Assembly (NCBI RefSeq): GCF_036320965.1
Contig: NC_092235.1
Location: forward strand, 2,303,346 to 2,367,345
DNA: 64,000 bases
Origin: Panulirus ornatus
Lineage: Eukaryota > Arthropoda > Malacostraca > Decapoda > Palinuridae
Direction: 5' to 3'
How positions within the stretch are numbered: the first letter of the stretch is position 1; each line of letters begins with the position of its first letter. The notes under the pieces are model-generated. The model was not told where the DNA came from. It searched no databases and worked only from the letters and a program-made list of their open reading frames with translations. Made by a program: the position numbers and the translations under genes. Positions 12,313 through 23,118 of this stretch are shown in pieces.

Positions 12313-13589
12313 TTGTATTACATGTCCGAAGATATTCCACGCGGTAATCGTAAAGGTTCATATGTACTTAGGAATTTACCTAGAATCCCTTATTATAAAC
12401 GGAACCAGCCTTCTAAAATGGCGACGTCACACAAAGATGTTTTGACAGATTCTGGTAACACAGATGAACCACAGAAACCTTCTCACACCCACACCCACGC
12501 CCACCTCCCACGCCTCCTCACAAAAACTCAGGACAATCAATTCCTTCACAAAAAACTGTTTTCACACTAAAACAAGCTAGGGAACCACACGAGTTATTTG
12601 ATGATAAACTGTCAAATTCTGATCGGTGGATTAGAAATGCAGAGGACATTGTTGAACATAATGGTGATTCAGGAGACAGAGCGTTTATATCGGCTGCTAA
12701 AAACCTCATTGATTTCAACCAGCCTAACAATTACGCTAGGGTTGTTTATGACTCAGATGACATTGGAAACTGTACATCTTGGGAGGAATTTAAAACGTTT
12801 AAATTAGGTTGTGAGGAATCATTCTCAGATAGTTTACTACACGTCCTTTTACGTGCTCTTAACACAACATACTTGGATGATACGTCAGTCCCTGATCACT
12901 GGAGTACCTTACATGGAAGAATGAGATTAGTTAGGCAGGATTATGAATCCTCACCCTGAATATCAGCCATGATGAATCCTGAAACTCATGTGCAAACATT
13001 CATGCGATTATTACACATAACCTTCATTCTCAAGGACCTGACCTCCAGACGTAAGACGACGGTTACTTAATGAGAACATCGACCCATCATTGTGGGTCAG
13101 TAACAAAACTGTTGAATTACACTCAAAAGAAAGGTGGATATTCCAACACCAAGACACTGGGGAGAGTGTCGGCTTCCCAAAGTGTGAGGTAACATTCTAG
13201 TGGTCAACACAATCATTCTTCTCATGGTCAAATACAGCGATTCAGTGATGACAAACACTCACATAAAGTGACGTGCTTCCGGTGTGGCCAACCAGGACAT
13301 AAAGCGAATGTGTGTCCTTACACATGGGACTCATTCTCACGTGAGCCTCGACCAGAACAACAAACGCAGTCAACAACCCATGTCATCACAGCCTCGGTCG
13401 TCACAATTCTGCCGACCTAGTCATGATTTCCTCCAGTCAGACATCAGGCTGACCTTCACCCGCTCGCGCCCAACACCACCAAGCAGGTGTTCATATCATA
13501 GCAACGCTAGACACACTTCAGCGGAATGTCGAGCATTAGCTAGACAGACGTCACCTAACACAGGTTCATCATGTCATTATCAACAATGA
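12313..13589 (+). pseudogene. Ty3/gypsy gag, frameshifted
   Basis: Pieces in several frames give a gag-like product. A capsid-like stretch (FDDKLSNSDRWIRNAEDIVE and onward) occupies 12,571-12,958 and ends in a stop. A CCHC zinc knuckle CFRCGQPGHKANVC lies at 13,274-13,316 (C-x2-C-x4-H-x4-C). A second knuckle-like motif CSYHSNARHTSAEC is near 13,488-13,530, one frame away. The knuckles fit a nucleocapsid role in packaging element RNA. At least two frameshifts and internal stops make it non-functional. It sits between the LTR/leader and a protease, the expected gypsy order. Confidence 0.75.
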
Positions 13590-13659
13590 CAATCTCTCTC
13601 TCATGACAAGACTCCATCACATAAGGAACTCTTAAGACGTTTTCGTTCTTCGCCATTTT

Positions 13660-13979
13660 CTCACATTACAAGTTTCGATTTAGTGGGTTCTTTCCAGGAT
13701 AAACCAATCACAATCTTTCTAGAAAGTGGCGCTGAAGCAGATGTCATTCATTATGATTTTATTCAACCATTAATGGGGCGCACTCAACTTGGTCAATGCT
13801 CGGACTTTTACCCATCCCTTCAAAGTATCTCAAATGAAAATCTCGACGTAAGGGGCACTATTAAAATGAACATTCGCATGGGCGACTCGGTCATTACAGT
13901 AACCCCTTACATTGTTCGTGGTGTAACTTTTCCTGCTAACTGGTTACTAGGACGCCACTCTATGTGTGGCACAACATAA
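13660..13979 (+). pseudogene. Ty3/gypsy aspartic protease remnant
   Basis: The frame reads ITIFLESGAEADVIHYDFIQ and ends with NWLLGRHSM, matching the retropepsin active-site strand and the later LLGRD-like segment. The catalytic Asp of the D-S/T-G-A triad is Glu here (ESGA), which should abolish activity. The frame closes at 13,977-13,979, and the following 14,000-14,440 stretch reads in a different frame, so it is disconnected from RT. Confidence 0.75.
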
Positions 13980-14445
13980 GATCTGTCCTATTTATCATGT
14001 GGTTTGTGTTGATAATACGTTCCTGCCATTGTCAGAGTTCTCACTCAGTCAGAGTCATTAATACATCTGCTTCCACGTCCTGCTTCACGGTAGACAATGC
14101 GCGTCCTTTTTACTTTTCTACTCATCATTGTCCTGGTAAACTGAGAACCAACATGACTCTGCATAGTGACACATTAACGAAGGTTCCTCTCTCACTTTCT
14201 CGAACATGGATGAATGATCATGGACTGAGACATAGTCAGGGTGATCTCGCACTAAGAGTAGTTGCTGAACCTTCATCACTAACTGTCACACGACTATCGA
14301 TGGATGCCTCTATTCATGAGACCCCAGATGGAGAGGTCACCATATACATTGCCAATACGGGACCCCACTCCAATCCGTCTCCGTAGAGGGACCAAGCTTG
14401 TGGAATTCTCCGTTTTGAAGTCCGGAATTCAAGACGAGGAGTTAC
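13980..14445 (+). mobile_element. Gypsy protease-RT connecting region, frame-disrupted
   Basis: An open frame (13,964-14,386) overlaps the protease end but shows no recognised domain. It is offset from both the protease and RT frames, and is most likely the linker of the same pol with indels. Confidence 0.45.
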
Positions 14446-15822
14446 ATGAGTTTAATATCCATTAACCCACCACCACCTACTCCTCCTACCCCTGACTCAG
14501 CAGTGCACGGCTTGAGTCAGCTCCCCACCATCACCCCTGACATGATATCCAAGGTAGGATTAACCAAACATGTTGACCAGTTAACAGACTTACTTAACCA
14601 GTATAGGTCTACTATTGCCTTATCAGGAGAACCACTCGGTAGAACTCATTTGGATGTTCACATTATTAACTTAGAGAAAAACACACGTCCCATTGACGTC
14701 GCAGCCTATCGATTGACACACGCACACAGAGACATAGCAAACAAAGTTGTTCAGGACGTGTTGAAAGATAATGTTATAGAGGAATCACGATCACCATGGA
14801 ATTTACCACTTCTGATCGTTCCGAAAAAGGACGGAACTTTTAGACCAGTCATAGATTTTAGAAAACTCAACAACAAGGCCACTTTGAAAGATGGTTTCCC
14901 ATTACCAGTGGTATCAGAGCTTCTTCATAGCCTCGGTAACAATAAGGTATTTTCAACTTTGGATTTATTGAGCGGATTTTGGCAGATTCCCTTGTCAGAG
15001 GAAAGCCGCCCCCTGACTGTGTTCAGTACGCCAGATGGTCATTGGCAGTTCATATGCATCATGGCCTTCGGTCTTCATTCCTCATCGGTGATCACCTTCT
15101 CAAGGTTAATGACTAACATTTGTCGTCACATGTTGGGCAAAGATGTATTGGTTTATCTTGATGATATAATTGTCATGTCTCCAGATATTGCTTCTCATTT
15201 CAAAAGTCTTGAGAGAGTATTTCTACGACTTAAGGATGCAAACCTAAAAGTCAAGTTATCCAAATGTTCCTTTCTACAAACAAGAATTAATTACTTAGGT
15301 CACACTGTTGATGAAAACGGTATTCAACCTAATGCACATAAAGTCAAAACAATTGTAGAATGGCCAGTCCCTTCCAAAACAGATAAAGTCAAATCCTTCC
15401 TTGGTTTAGCAGGATATTATTGAAGATCTATCTCTAATTTCGCGAAGATCGCAAACCCACTCACTTCACTTCTGAAACAGGGAGTTACATTCCAGTGGTC
15501 TACAGCACAAGACAGTGCGTTTAACTTACTCAAGCGACACTTGATAGAAGCACCTATCCTTCGATTCCCCAACTTTGAGAAACCCTTCATTTTGCACACA
15601 GATGCTTGTAAACAGGGTCTTGGAGCTGTACTTATGCACGAGTTGAATAAGGGTAGACTTTTTCCCATAGCCTATGCGAGCCGTTCATGTTCAAAGACGG
15701 AATCGAAATACTCAATAACTGAGTTAGAAGGCCTTGCAGTTGTTTGGATACTCAAACATTTTAAGAAATACATATATGGTTACCTTATTACAGTTTATAC
15801 AGATCACAGAGCACGACTATGA
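14446..15822 (+). pseudogene. Ty3/gypsy reverse transcriptase and RNase H
   Basis: RT motifs appear in order: VIEESRSPWNLPLLIVPKKD, RPVIDFRKLN, FSTLDLLSGFWQIPL, FGLHSS, and the catalytic VYLDD at 15,151-15,165, then NYLGH and FLGLAGYY. A single in-frame TGA at 15,421-15,423 (an Arg position by family pattern, a likely CGA-to-TGA change) interrupts the RT-RNase H linker. RNase H continues in the same frame with FILHTDACKQGLGAVL and TELEGLAVVWILKHF, ending at 15,822 after VYTDHRA. No integrase or chromodomain follows, so the 3' half is lost. The product would copy element RNA into DNA if intact. Confidence 0.92.
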
Positions 15823-17421
15823 CGAAGGGAGACTTTTCAAGCAAACCTTATCATAAGTTTACAAGGACGATCTCTTTGTGTTTTCTGTCATCCACTAAGG
15901 AATATTTGTCAAGCGTTTGATGTGTCCACAACTGTTTTATACCTTCGGAGTTATATTTCTTCCTCTTGTGTATCACTAACATTGAGTCTCGGGTCGCCTT
16001 AGTTTCACTACAACGAAATTCGAAGACGTTACTAAAGGTGAAACGTAAGACGACGTCAGGTAATGAACAGATGCGACAACTTGACATAATTATCGTAAAA
16101 TGGTATATTGGATTGTGTTCCTACTTGTTTAATTCTTGCTTTGTTTGCATTAACATTTGTCTATTGATTTGTAGATTATGGCTGGAGGTAACCATTGTCA
16201 ACTCTTCATGATTAATGATGATCTGTGGTAGGTTTACTCCCTACACCCATCATCCTTCTTGGTTCCAAATCTATTTCAGGCCACCCAGACCACTGGTGCC
16301 TTGTGGATGTACCAATGTGACCCTATGTTCGTACAATTGTTCTTAAGCCCGTTTCTTAGGCAGTGTTACCTCTGTGTTTTGTGAAAATTGTCTCCTTACC
16401 AGCGAGTATTGTAAGAAAATGGTTTAATAGTCTATCTTGCAACTGCATCAGCTACTACAGATAATCAGAAAGTGTAAACATTCAGCGGTTCATGAATGCC
16501 AAGCGGTTGTTCAAGCCAGGCAAAATGTGTGGATGACCTTGACGGAGTAAGCAATGTGTTGATGAAGTTATGGCCAGTGGTGTGGCGAGGGAGGGTCTGG
16601 GCAGGCAGGACACGATTGAGTGATGTTTCGTATCGTCAAGCCTCATTCCTTCCCTTGTCTATGTTTTACTTTTGATGACATTCATAGAGAATGCAGCTAA
16701 GGAGTTACGTTTTCTATACACAACATAGATGCTATTCGTTTTTACAAAATCGTAGTTTACTTGCAAACAGTAAAATCACTCATATGTAGCTTTGCCAGGT
16801 TTCCTCCTAAATTTGTTCTCCATATTAGATTCATCATACGTCAACGTAACAACTTAACAAAGAGATGGTCACGAAGTGCAAAGATGATGAAAGGCTTTGA
16901 TAATCTCGATCTAACAAATTCCCTAAGGCTAGATCTTCTGATCTAAGTCGTATTAATGGATGCAGTCTGGTGGGAAAACATTCTACCTTCACTGAGGCCA
17001 AGTGTTATTTGCTCAACCTAATTGTTAACATACAGACTGATGATTCCCCTGCAACTTCCATGGTATACACACTGACCAACTTGGCAAGTGGTACACCGAG
17101 TACAACGCCACACCTCCTGACTCCTTCCCAACCCACATGATGAAGGTCATGGACAACTTGTATGACCGCTACCTAACATTACCTGGACCCAAGATGACAT
17201 TAAAAATTATTGATAAATTCTATCTTGCTTGAGAGAACAAAATCTTTAATACTAAAGAATGATGGAAAGAAAGAGCAAGATAATATCTTGGGGGATAAAG
17301 TGTGTCGATCACCACAGACAAAATTGAGGATACAACATAGAATAGAGAATTTGTACATGATGATGCTCTTGCCTCCTCTGACGTCCACATGTTATCCACA
17401 TAAACACAGTACGTTACTACA
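15823..17421. other. No recognised gene
   Basis: No integrase, 3' LTR or RNA gene is recognised in these 1.6 kb. One coding-like stretch at about 17,074-17,193 (plus) reads LGKWYTEYNATPPDSFPTHM with good residue composition but no start, and ends soon after. It could be an exon remnant of an unknown gene; I do not recognise it. Confidence 0.4.
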
Positions 17422-17861
17422 GTACATACAGTAATATCAGTCGTAACAACACTATGTATGTAGTCGTGATTACCATAACATGTGAGTGGCAAGATTGGAT
17501 GACGTAACGTAACAATATCAGACTTCATCATTCTCAATAGTTTAGATGGATCATGTAATATTTGGCGTTGCTTCATGTTTTATCAGATGATCAAATGATG
17601 GCTGGTCTAATGACCTTCACAAGTCACTGGTCATTAAATCCCACACAGCAACCAACCACTCAGGATGACCAGGAGGGAGCCACCTGGTGCAGACCAAGTG
17701 TACCAGCCTGGTGGAGAGGATCAACTGCTCCACCTCAGGATAAGAGCTGCTCAAGTTCTGTAGTGAGGGACACTCCAAGTGGCATGTGAAACTACCAGTC
17801 TTAGTTATAAACTACCGCCCGGCTGGCCGGTGGGTGGCTGTGGCCAACATGAACCCAGGGA

Positions 17862-17892
<31 letters not shown>
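17422..17892. repeat. Segment duplicated at 53,896-54,366
   Basis: About 470 bp, nearly identical to the contig 3 segment including the run into the (CA)n tract. Short ORFs in it are the same in both and show no known domain. It ends in (CA)n at 17,867-17,892. Confidence 0.88.
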
Positions 17893-17895
<3 letters not shown>

Positions 17896-18906
17896 CGGCG
17901 CCAGGCTGGAGGCGGGGCATCGTGACGTCACAGGCAAGTCCCTCCCCCCGCCAGATCCAAACATGTGTTGTGTCTGGTGATGGCGGTTCAAGATTTCCCA
18001 CATTTATATTGATCTTTACATTATCATCCACTCCCAAAGTCACGTGGCATTCTTGTGTTTCAACAACAGACGTGATATATGCAACACCAGGCAAACATTG
18101 TACCATTATCTGATAGGTTAATTGGTGCACAATCAAGAACCAGTGAATTTCATCGCCGCCATAAGTAAGTAAGGAAGGTGACTTTAATGATGATAAATAC
18201 GACCTGGTATGGCTGTGTCTACACACTACCGCCATCTGGTCAACATTGTACATACCAACATTTAAACTGTGACATTCAACCACAAGGTTTAAAGTCGCTC
18301 ATGAAAACGCGAACTTAAAATCTATCCATTTAAATCTACCATTCATCAATCAACATTTAAACACCGTCATTTGAACGTAAACCTTCCAGCTGCGTTATTT
18401 TACCAGAGTCCTTTAAGATACGTCATATAAACACAAAACTTAAATGTACGTTAAGCTTGTGCAAACCATCATTAAATATCAAGCTTTTAAATTACAATTG
18501 TAATGAAATTGCGAACTATTAACTCTGTCAAATTACAGCTATTGTACAAAATGATTCACTTAATTGACAAATTTTAATGTCAGTTAATTCAACGATATCC
18601 TTTGTGGTTCATCTTTGAAACACAAACCTTTAAACTTTGTCTCTAGAACTGAACACAACCATTAAGTTTCATAACTGGAATGGAAATTTGGATAATCTAT
18701 CAAAATTCGTCATATAACGCGAACTTTTAAATCCTTCCATTCAGTTGGGCCGTTACTTGCCTGGCTGCCATTCATAATATGTCCTTTTATATTGTATGTT
18801 GACTACGCTCTCATTCATTCGTCATTTGGATCGTCTCACTGATATTCCATTCATAAACTTCATTCCTAAAGCTTATTTTTGACCGCCATGTTGCTTCCTC
18901 AAGGTT
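17893..18906. other. No gene seen; degenerate AT-rich repeats
   Basis: Unique-looking sequence to about 18,280, then a stretch with recurring cgtcat.taaac...gaactt..aaatc phrases (18,290-18,740) that looks like a decayed tandem repeat. No ORF with a recognisable domain. Confidence 0.4.
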
Positions 18907-19345
18907 TATAATTCTTTGTGTATTTAATAATAGAAGATTCAATGATATTTCTCGTGGTACTGGAATTAGACATAATAATGCCATCTCAGTTATTAACTCT
19001 AACTCAAGTACCACGAGAAATATCATTGAATCTTCTATTACTGAATACACAAAGAATTATAATCTTAATATTAGTGATTGTCTATACAAATTGGATAACT
19101 TTAATGTTGATAAAATGTGTAAACAATTCACCTTCTTGTCCACATAATAAGTTTATGATACGCTTGTTGTCTGTCTTGGACAATCACATGTTTACCATAT
19201 GGCGTCCTAGCTACGTCTCTTCGTTGTATATCAACTGACTGTTATATTTCTCTCTTGTGTCTCCCCTGATGATGTGAGTTTTACACGAATCTGCACTTGG
19301 GAACTTATCGTGTTTATTTTCCCCGTGGACTCATAGGAATATACT
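18907..19345 (+). mobile_element. Penelope-like element 3' fragment with inverted C-terminal segment
   Basis: From 18,968 the plus strand reads RHNNAISVINSN, then RNIIESSITEYTK and NLNISDCLYKLDNF, the C-terminal end of the same PLE protein seen at 47,793-48,000, closing with TAA near 19,147. The pLTR-like end follows to 19,345. The preceding 18,907-18,960 is an inverted copy of 19,008-19,061 (52 of 54 bases), leaving a 47-base spacer. The RT is absent, so this is a 5'-truncated, inverted insertion. Confidence 0.78.
19262..19302 (+). ncRNA. Decayed hammerhead-like motif in PLE end
   Basis: Plus strand: TCCC, CTGATGA (19,266-19,272), a 5-bp helix II (TGTGA/TTACA, one G-U), extra C, GAA then T where A15.1 is expected, CTGCACTT, GGGA. 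Helix I (TCCC/GGGA) is perfect, but the A-to-T change at the core end should reduce or abolish cleavage. Confidence 0.45.
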
Positions 19346-19371
19346 TGATCACGCGCAAAATTGTGATCCTT

Positions 19372-19375
<4 letters not shown>

Positions 19376-19451
<76 letters not shown>
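19376..19451. repeat. (AT)n microsatellite
   Basis: A pure (AT)n run of about 75 bp, placed directly after the PLE end. Confidence 0.97.
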
Positions 19452-19453
<2 letters not shown>

Positions 19454-19596
19454 TTCAGTATGTTTACTTTCGATACTGAGGAACAGAAGAAGGAGCCAAG
19501 CAAGTAAATTTCGTCAAAGACATCTCTCTTTTCTTAACGCTGCTTCGTAAAGATTTTCATTAATACAAATTGAAGAAACAGACGTATTTTTCTATT

Positions 19597-19668
19597 GTCT
19601 GGTTAGCTCAGTGGTAGAGCGTGAGTCTCACACACTCAAGGTCGTGGGTTCGAGACCCACACCAGACA
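19597..19668 (+). tRNA. tRNA-Val (CAC)-like gene
   Basis: A complete cloverleaf: acceptor GTCTGGT/ACCAGAC (7 of 7 pairs), D arm GCTC/GAGC, anticodon stem TGAGT/ACTCA with loop CTCACAC (anticodon CAC), T arm GTGGG/CCCAC with TTCGAGA, and discriminator A. Internal A and B boxes are intact and a T-run terminator lies at 19,671-19,676. The body differs from the common animal tRNA-Val, so a tRNA-derived repeat or tRNA-like gene is possible. Confidence 0.75.
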
Positions 19669-19676
19669 TATTTTTT

Positions 19677-20198
19677 GTCTTTTTCTTGTTTCATTTTGTC
19701 CGCATCACATGTGTGCAACATTCAGTACCTTCGTCCAACGTTATAGTGAAGATCTTCACAATAAATTGGGGTTTTCGACCTTATATGAAAGGGTCAGGTC
19801 CACCAAGACGTCCTTGAAATCTTCCAGAAGCTTCTGGCGATCCTCCTCCAACTGCTGGGCACATCAGAGTTAACATGGGCCGGACATCGGTTGTGGAACG
19901 ACTTAATCTGCTTCCGGTAGTTAGCAGGGATGATGATGAGGGCTCTGACCTCATACCAGGTCAGCTTAGTTCCAGTGTATTGCTTAGTTCCAGTCTCTTG
20001 CTTAGTTCCAGTCTATTGCAACGACAATAAAAAAGTAAAACTCATTTCTTCGTGGAAAATTAAGAGGAAAACACGACAGCAACATGGAGATTTACCCTGT
20101 GGTTATTTTGCCGGCTAGTCGGCAACGGTCGGTCAAACAGTATTTTGCCGTGGTAATCTCAGTGCTTCATATAATACTATGTCACAAAATATGTTCTT
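19677..20198. other. Unrecognised sequence with decayed coding trace
   Basis: The minus strand of about 19,780-19,970 reads coding-like but frame-broken text (LTWYEVRALIIIPANYRKQI). I do not recognise it. Three short tandem copies of gcttagttccagt lie at about 19,962-20,019. Confidence 0.3.
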
Positions 20199-20270
20199 GG
20201 GGGCGTAGCTCAGTGGTAGAGCACTCGCTTGGCATGCGAGAGGACCCGGGTTCAAACCCCGGCGCTTCCA
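20199..20270 (+). tRNA. tRNA-Ala (GGC)-like gene
   Basis: Cloverleaf: acceptor GGGGGCG/CGCTTCC (two G-U pairs), D arm GCTC/GAGC, anticodon stem CTCGC/GCGAG with loop TTGGCAT (anticodon GGC), T arm CCGGG/CCCGG, discriminator A. A T-run terminator starts at 20,271. The sequence is close to standard tRNA-Ala (AGC), but G at position 34 is unusual for animal nuclear Ala genes, so it may be a pseudo-tRNA. Confidence 0.75.
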
Positions 20271-20301
20271 TTTTTTATTTAGGAAATTCATTGTTTTCAG
20301 T

Positions 20302-20303
<2 letters not shown>

Positions 20304-20364
<61 letters not shown>
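20304..20364. repeat. (AT)n microsatellite
   Basis: A pure (AT)n run of about 60 bp; the 5S-derived head starts exactly at its end. Confidence 0.97.
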
Positions 20365-20366
<2 letters not shown>

Positions 20367-20590
20367 TTCGATCAGTCAAGTTAAGCAACGTTGGGTCTGG
20401 TTAGTACTTGGATGGGTGACCGTCTGGGAACACCAGATGCTGTTATCCCTGGGGATAGGGAAGAAAGTATACTTGCCTCGTATTCCCTGCGTGGCGTACA
20501 AGGCGACTAAAAGGGGAGGGAGCAGAAGGCCGGAAATCCTTTACTCTCATTTTCAATTTTCCAAAAGACGGAACAGAGAAGATATAAAGA
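20365..20590 (+). mobile_element. 5S rRNA-headed SINE (SINE3-type)
   Basis: 20,365-20,444 matches the 3' two thirds of animal 5S rRNA: gttaagcaacgttgggtctgg, ttagtacttggatgggtgacc and tgggaacaccagatgctgt, which span the A box, intermediate element and C box of the internal pol III promoter. The first third of 5S is missing. It runs straight into the ccctggggatagg body shared by the headless copies at 2,491, 28,893, 44,269, 58,354 and 58,604. SINE3 families with 5S-derived promoters are known in animals. Confidence 0.8.
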
Positions 20591-21560
20591 TATTGTAAAG
20601 ATGTAACTAATATAAGATATAAGAATGAATGGAAGATACGGATGTAGCTGAAACAAGGAGTAATGAAGATTAAGATGCAATGAAAATTATTCTGTAGTGA
20701 AGATAAATGTATATGTTAAAATTTTGTATTGAACATCAAGAAGTAATGATAATGATGAGAGTGTAGTGACGATGAGGGTTTAGTTAGGGAGAGGTGACAA
20801 TTGCCTTTACAATGATAATAAGGAGGTAACACAATGAGGAACACAAACTTTCCAAAGCTACGTTCAAGTCAGACTTTGAACTAAGTTCGGTAAACAGAAG
20901 GATGATGTTAAGATGAGAGTGTAGTGAAGAAGAGTATAGTGATGATAAGGATATTGTCAAGATAGGTTGTAGTGAAGATACGAACGTAGTGAAGATACGA
21001 ATGTAGTAGATATAAGGGTTATCAAAGAGTAAAGTTTATTCAAAATGATTATGTAGTGAAGATAAGAACTACTTTTAGTGAACATCAGGGAGTACAATGA
21101 TGATGGTATGGTAGAAATAACGGTGTAGTGAAGAAGAGGGTATAGTGAAGATATAATTAAGTGAAAATAAGCTAGTAGTGAAGATTCACGTTAGTGAATA
21201 TGAGGTTGTAGTGAACTTAACCTTATTGACCTGATCCCCCAAATCCTCCAAACTACGTTCAAGGGCCGATCCAAAGCCAATCAAAAAGGCTATTTCTCTG
21301 TGTATTGTTAGTGGTGGTGGTGGTGTGTAGGTGTGTGTAATCATCTACTTGCACTGTATTAGGAGGGGGTTTTACACTCGTGGGGCCCCGTGTAAGTACG
21401 TTGTTTGTGTGAGCGGGTAAAATCTAAAGCCTTCCTTGAAACCAGCTTAGTCAAGATAAGGTCATATGAAGATGAGGTTGTAGTGAAGATTATGATAAGC
21501 CTTGCATAGTGAAGATAAAGGGATTAAGGAGAGGAGATGTAGTAAAAAAGATTATAGTGA
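20591..21560. repeat. Degenerate gtagtgaagat-type repeat
   Basis: The phrase gtagtgaagat, or one-base variants, recurs more than ten times with irregular spacing. A related, more regular array is at 57,640-58,080. It is low-complexity purine-rich sequence with no ORF of note. Confidence 0.6.
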
Positions 21561-21664
21561 ACACAAAAGGATTCAAGGAAAGTGCAGGGTCGGCCTACGG
21601 GCCTGAACTTACATTTTAGGTCAAAGGCATCACCAGTACACCCCGGCCAGCCTTAAAGTTTATC

Positions 21665-21887
<223 letters not shown>

Positions 21888-22760
21888 ATTTACACTGTAC
21901 CAGAAGCGTTAACAAAAGCTCATTTGGTGAAATCGTGTTTCCTCACATTAAATGTTATCCCAGATATCAAAAATTCTTCTCTTTGGTCTTTCACATTCTA
22001 TGTTTTCCACTTGACTTTATTCACTCGAAGTGATTTACCGTTCATGTTTTAGATTAAACTATATTTGTCAATTCACCAATTCCCTCTCCCATCTCATCAT
22101 GACGCTTCTTATTGTTCTTTGATTTGAATCCTCAGTTTTCACCTCTCCTTCAACATGATAACCTCTGAATCTGTGAGTGTGTAATTACCTATTTTTACTG
22201 TGTGAGGAGAGAGGTCTACACTCGCCAGGCCAAATCTCTAGAACATTCTGTACTATTATACAACTTGTAAGATTTATGTATGGTGCCTGCCTTAACCATG
22301 ACCTCATTCTTCTTATTCCATTCATCAACCACTCTTATATAAACTTTAAAATTACTTCTCTGAATATTTTAACAATATTGCCCTAATTTCATGCTATGTT
22401 CTCTAGTTTTGTGTGTGTGTGTGTTCTCAGAAAGTAACTGTGTACTATTCAACAATGATTTCACAAAAGCCATTTACCTCATATCCTTTTATTTCGATGC
22501 TTGAAAATGGCTAAATTTTCGTCAAAGTGGTTTTTGTCTTATTAGTACTTATGATGATTTATTGATTCAAAAAGTATTGGTATTTCGAAACTATTTAGAT
22601 CCTTCAACATCTCTAGCCATCTTCACTACACTATCAACACCACTAGCCATCTTGACTATTTCTTCGACACCTTTAGATTTCATCAAATAATGATCGCAAC
22701 AAAACTAAATGAATCCGTCTACATATCCGGATTTGTATGGGATTTAATCTGGATAGATCT
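21888..22760. other. No gene seen
   Basis: AT-rich sequence with short ORFs only, lying upstream of the promoter at 22,761-22,796. A short tract near 22,600-22,680 repeats atcttcac/ccatcttgac phrases, the reverse complement of the gtagtgaagat repeat. Confidence 0.4.
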
Positions 22761-22782
22761 GGTTATGTGACGTCACATAACC
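22761..22782. promoter_or_regulatory. CRE-containing 22-bp perfect palindrome
   Basis: A perfect 22-bp palindrome centred on TGACGTCA (22,768-22,775), the consensus CRE/ATF site. It ends six bases before a TATA box and about 40 bp before the probable start of transcription. bZIP binding is inferred. Confidence 0.7.
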
Positions 22783-22788
22783 TAGGGG

Positions 22789-22796
22789 TATATAAG
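22789..22796 (+). promoter_or_regulatory. TATA box
   Basis: TATATAAG sits in a GC-flanked context about 30 bp before a plausible transcription start near 22,818-22,820 and about 118 bp before the kinase ATG at 22,907. Confidence 0.7.
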
Positions 22797-22906
22797 GCCG
22801 GCGGCGAGAGAAGCGTAATCATTTGAGGATGGGACTCCGTACCGACATCTCCTCTCACACTCTCCGGCAAGAAAATTTGGTAAGTGCACCTCAGGCCGGA
22901 GTCAAA

Positions 22907-23018
22907 ATGAGTGTTCCAGTTGTAAAGTTGACCCAGAAGGATGTGAATGACCTGGTGGTTATGAGAGAGGTGGGTCGGGGAGGCAACGCCAAGATTGAAA
23001 CGGTGTTGTTCCGTGGAT
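22907..23018 (+). CDS. Protein kinase-like gene, N-terminal part, cut by gap
   Basis: From ATG 22,907 (context caaaATGa) the frame encodes 37 residues to the gap. Residues about 14-31 read LVVMREVGRGGNAKIETV, a kinase subdomain I glycine-rich loop (GxGGxxxI) expected to hold ATP. The VAIK lysine, HRD and DFG motifs would lie beyond the gap and are not visible. The frame is open upstream with another in-frame ATG at 22,829, but a GTAAGT donor-like site at 22,880-22,885 and the short leader make 22,907 the better start. A TATA box and CRE palindrome upstream support a transcribed gene. The substrate and family are unknown; it could also be a transposon- or virus-derived kinase. Confidence 0.5.
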
Positions 23019-23118
23019 NNNNNNNNNNNNNNNNNNNNNNNNNNNNNNNNNNNNNNNNNNNNNNNNNNNNNNNNNNNNNNNNNNNNNNNNNNNNNNNNNN
23101 NNNNNNNNNNNNNNNNNN
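23019..23118. other. Assembly gap (100 N)
   Basis: Exactly 100 N, the conventional size for a gap of unknown length. The order and distance of contigs 1 and 2 are therefore not certain. Confidence 1.

Noticed and set aside
17801..18283. 160-residue minus-strand ORF
   Set aside because: It reads through a (CA)n tract giving poly-Cys/Val and shows no domain; most of it lies in a duplicated non-coding segment.
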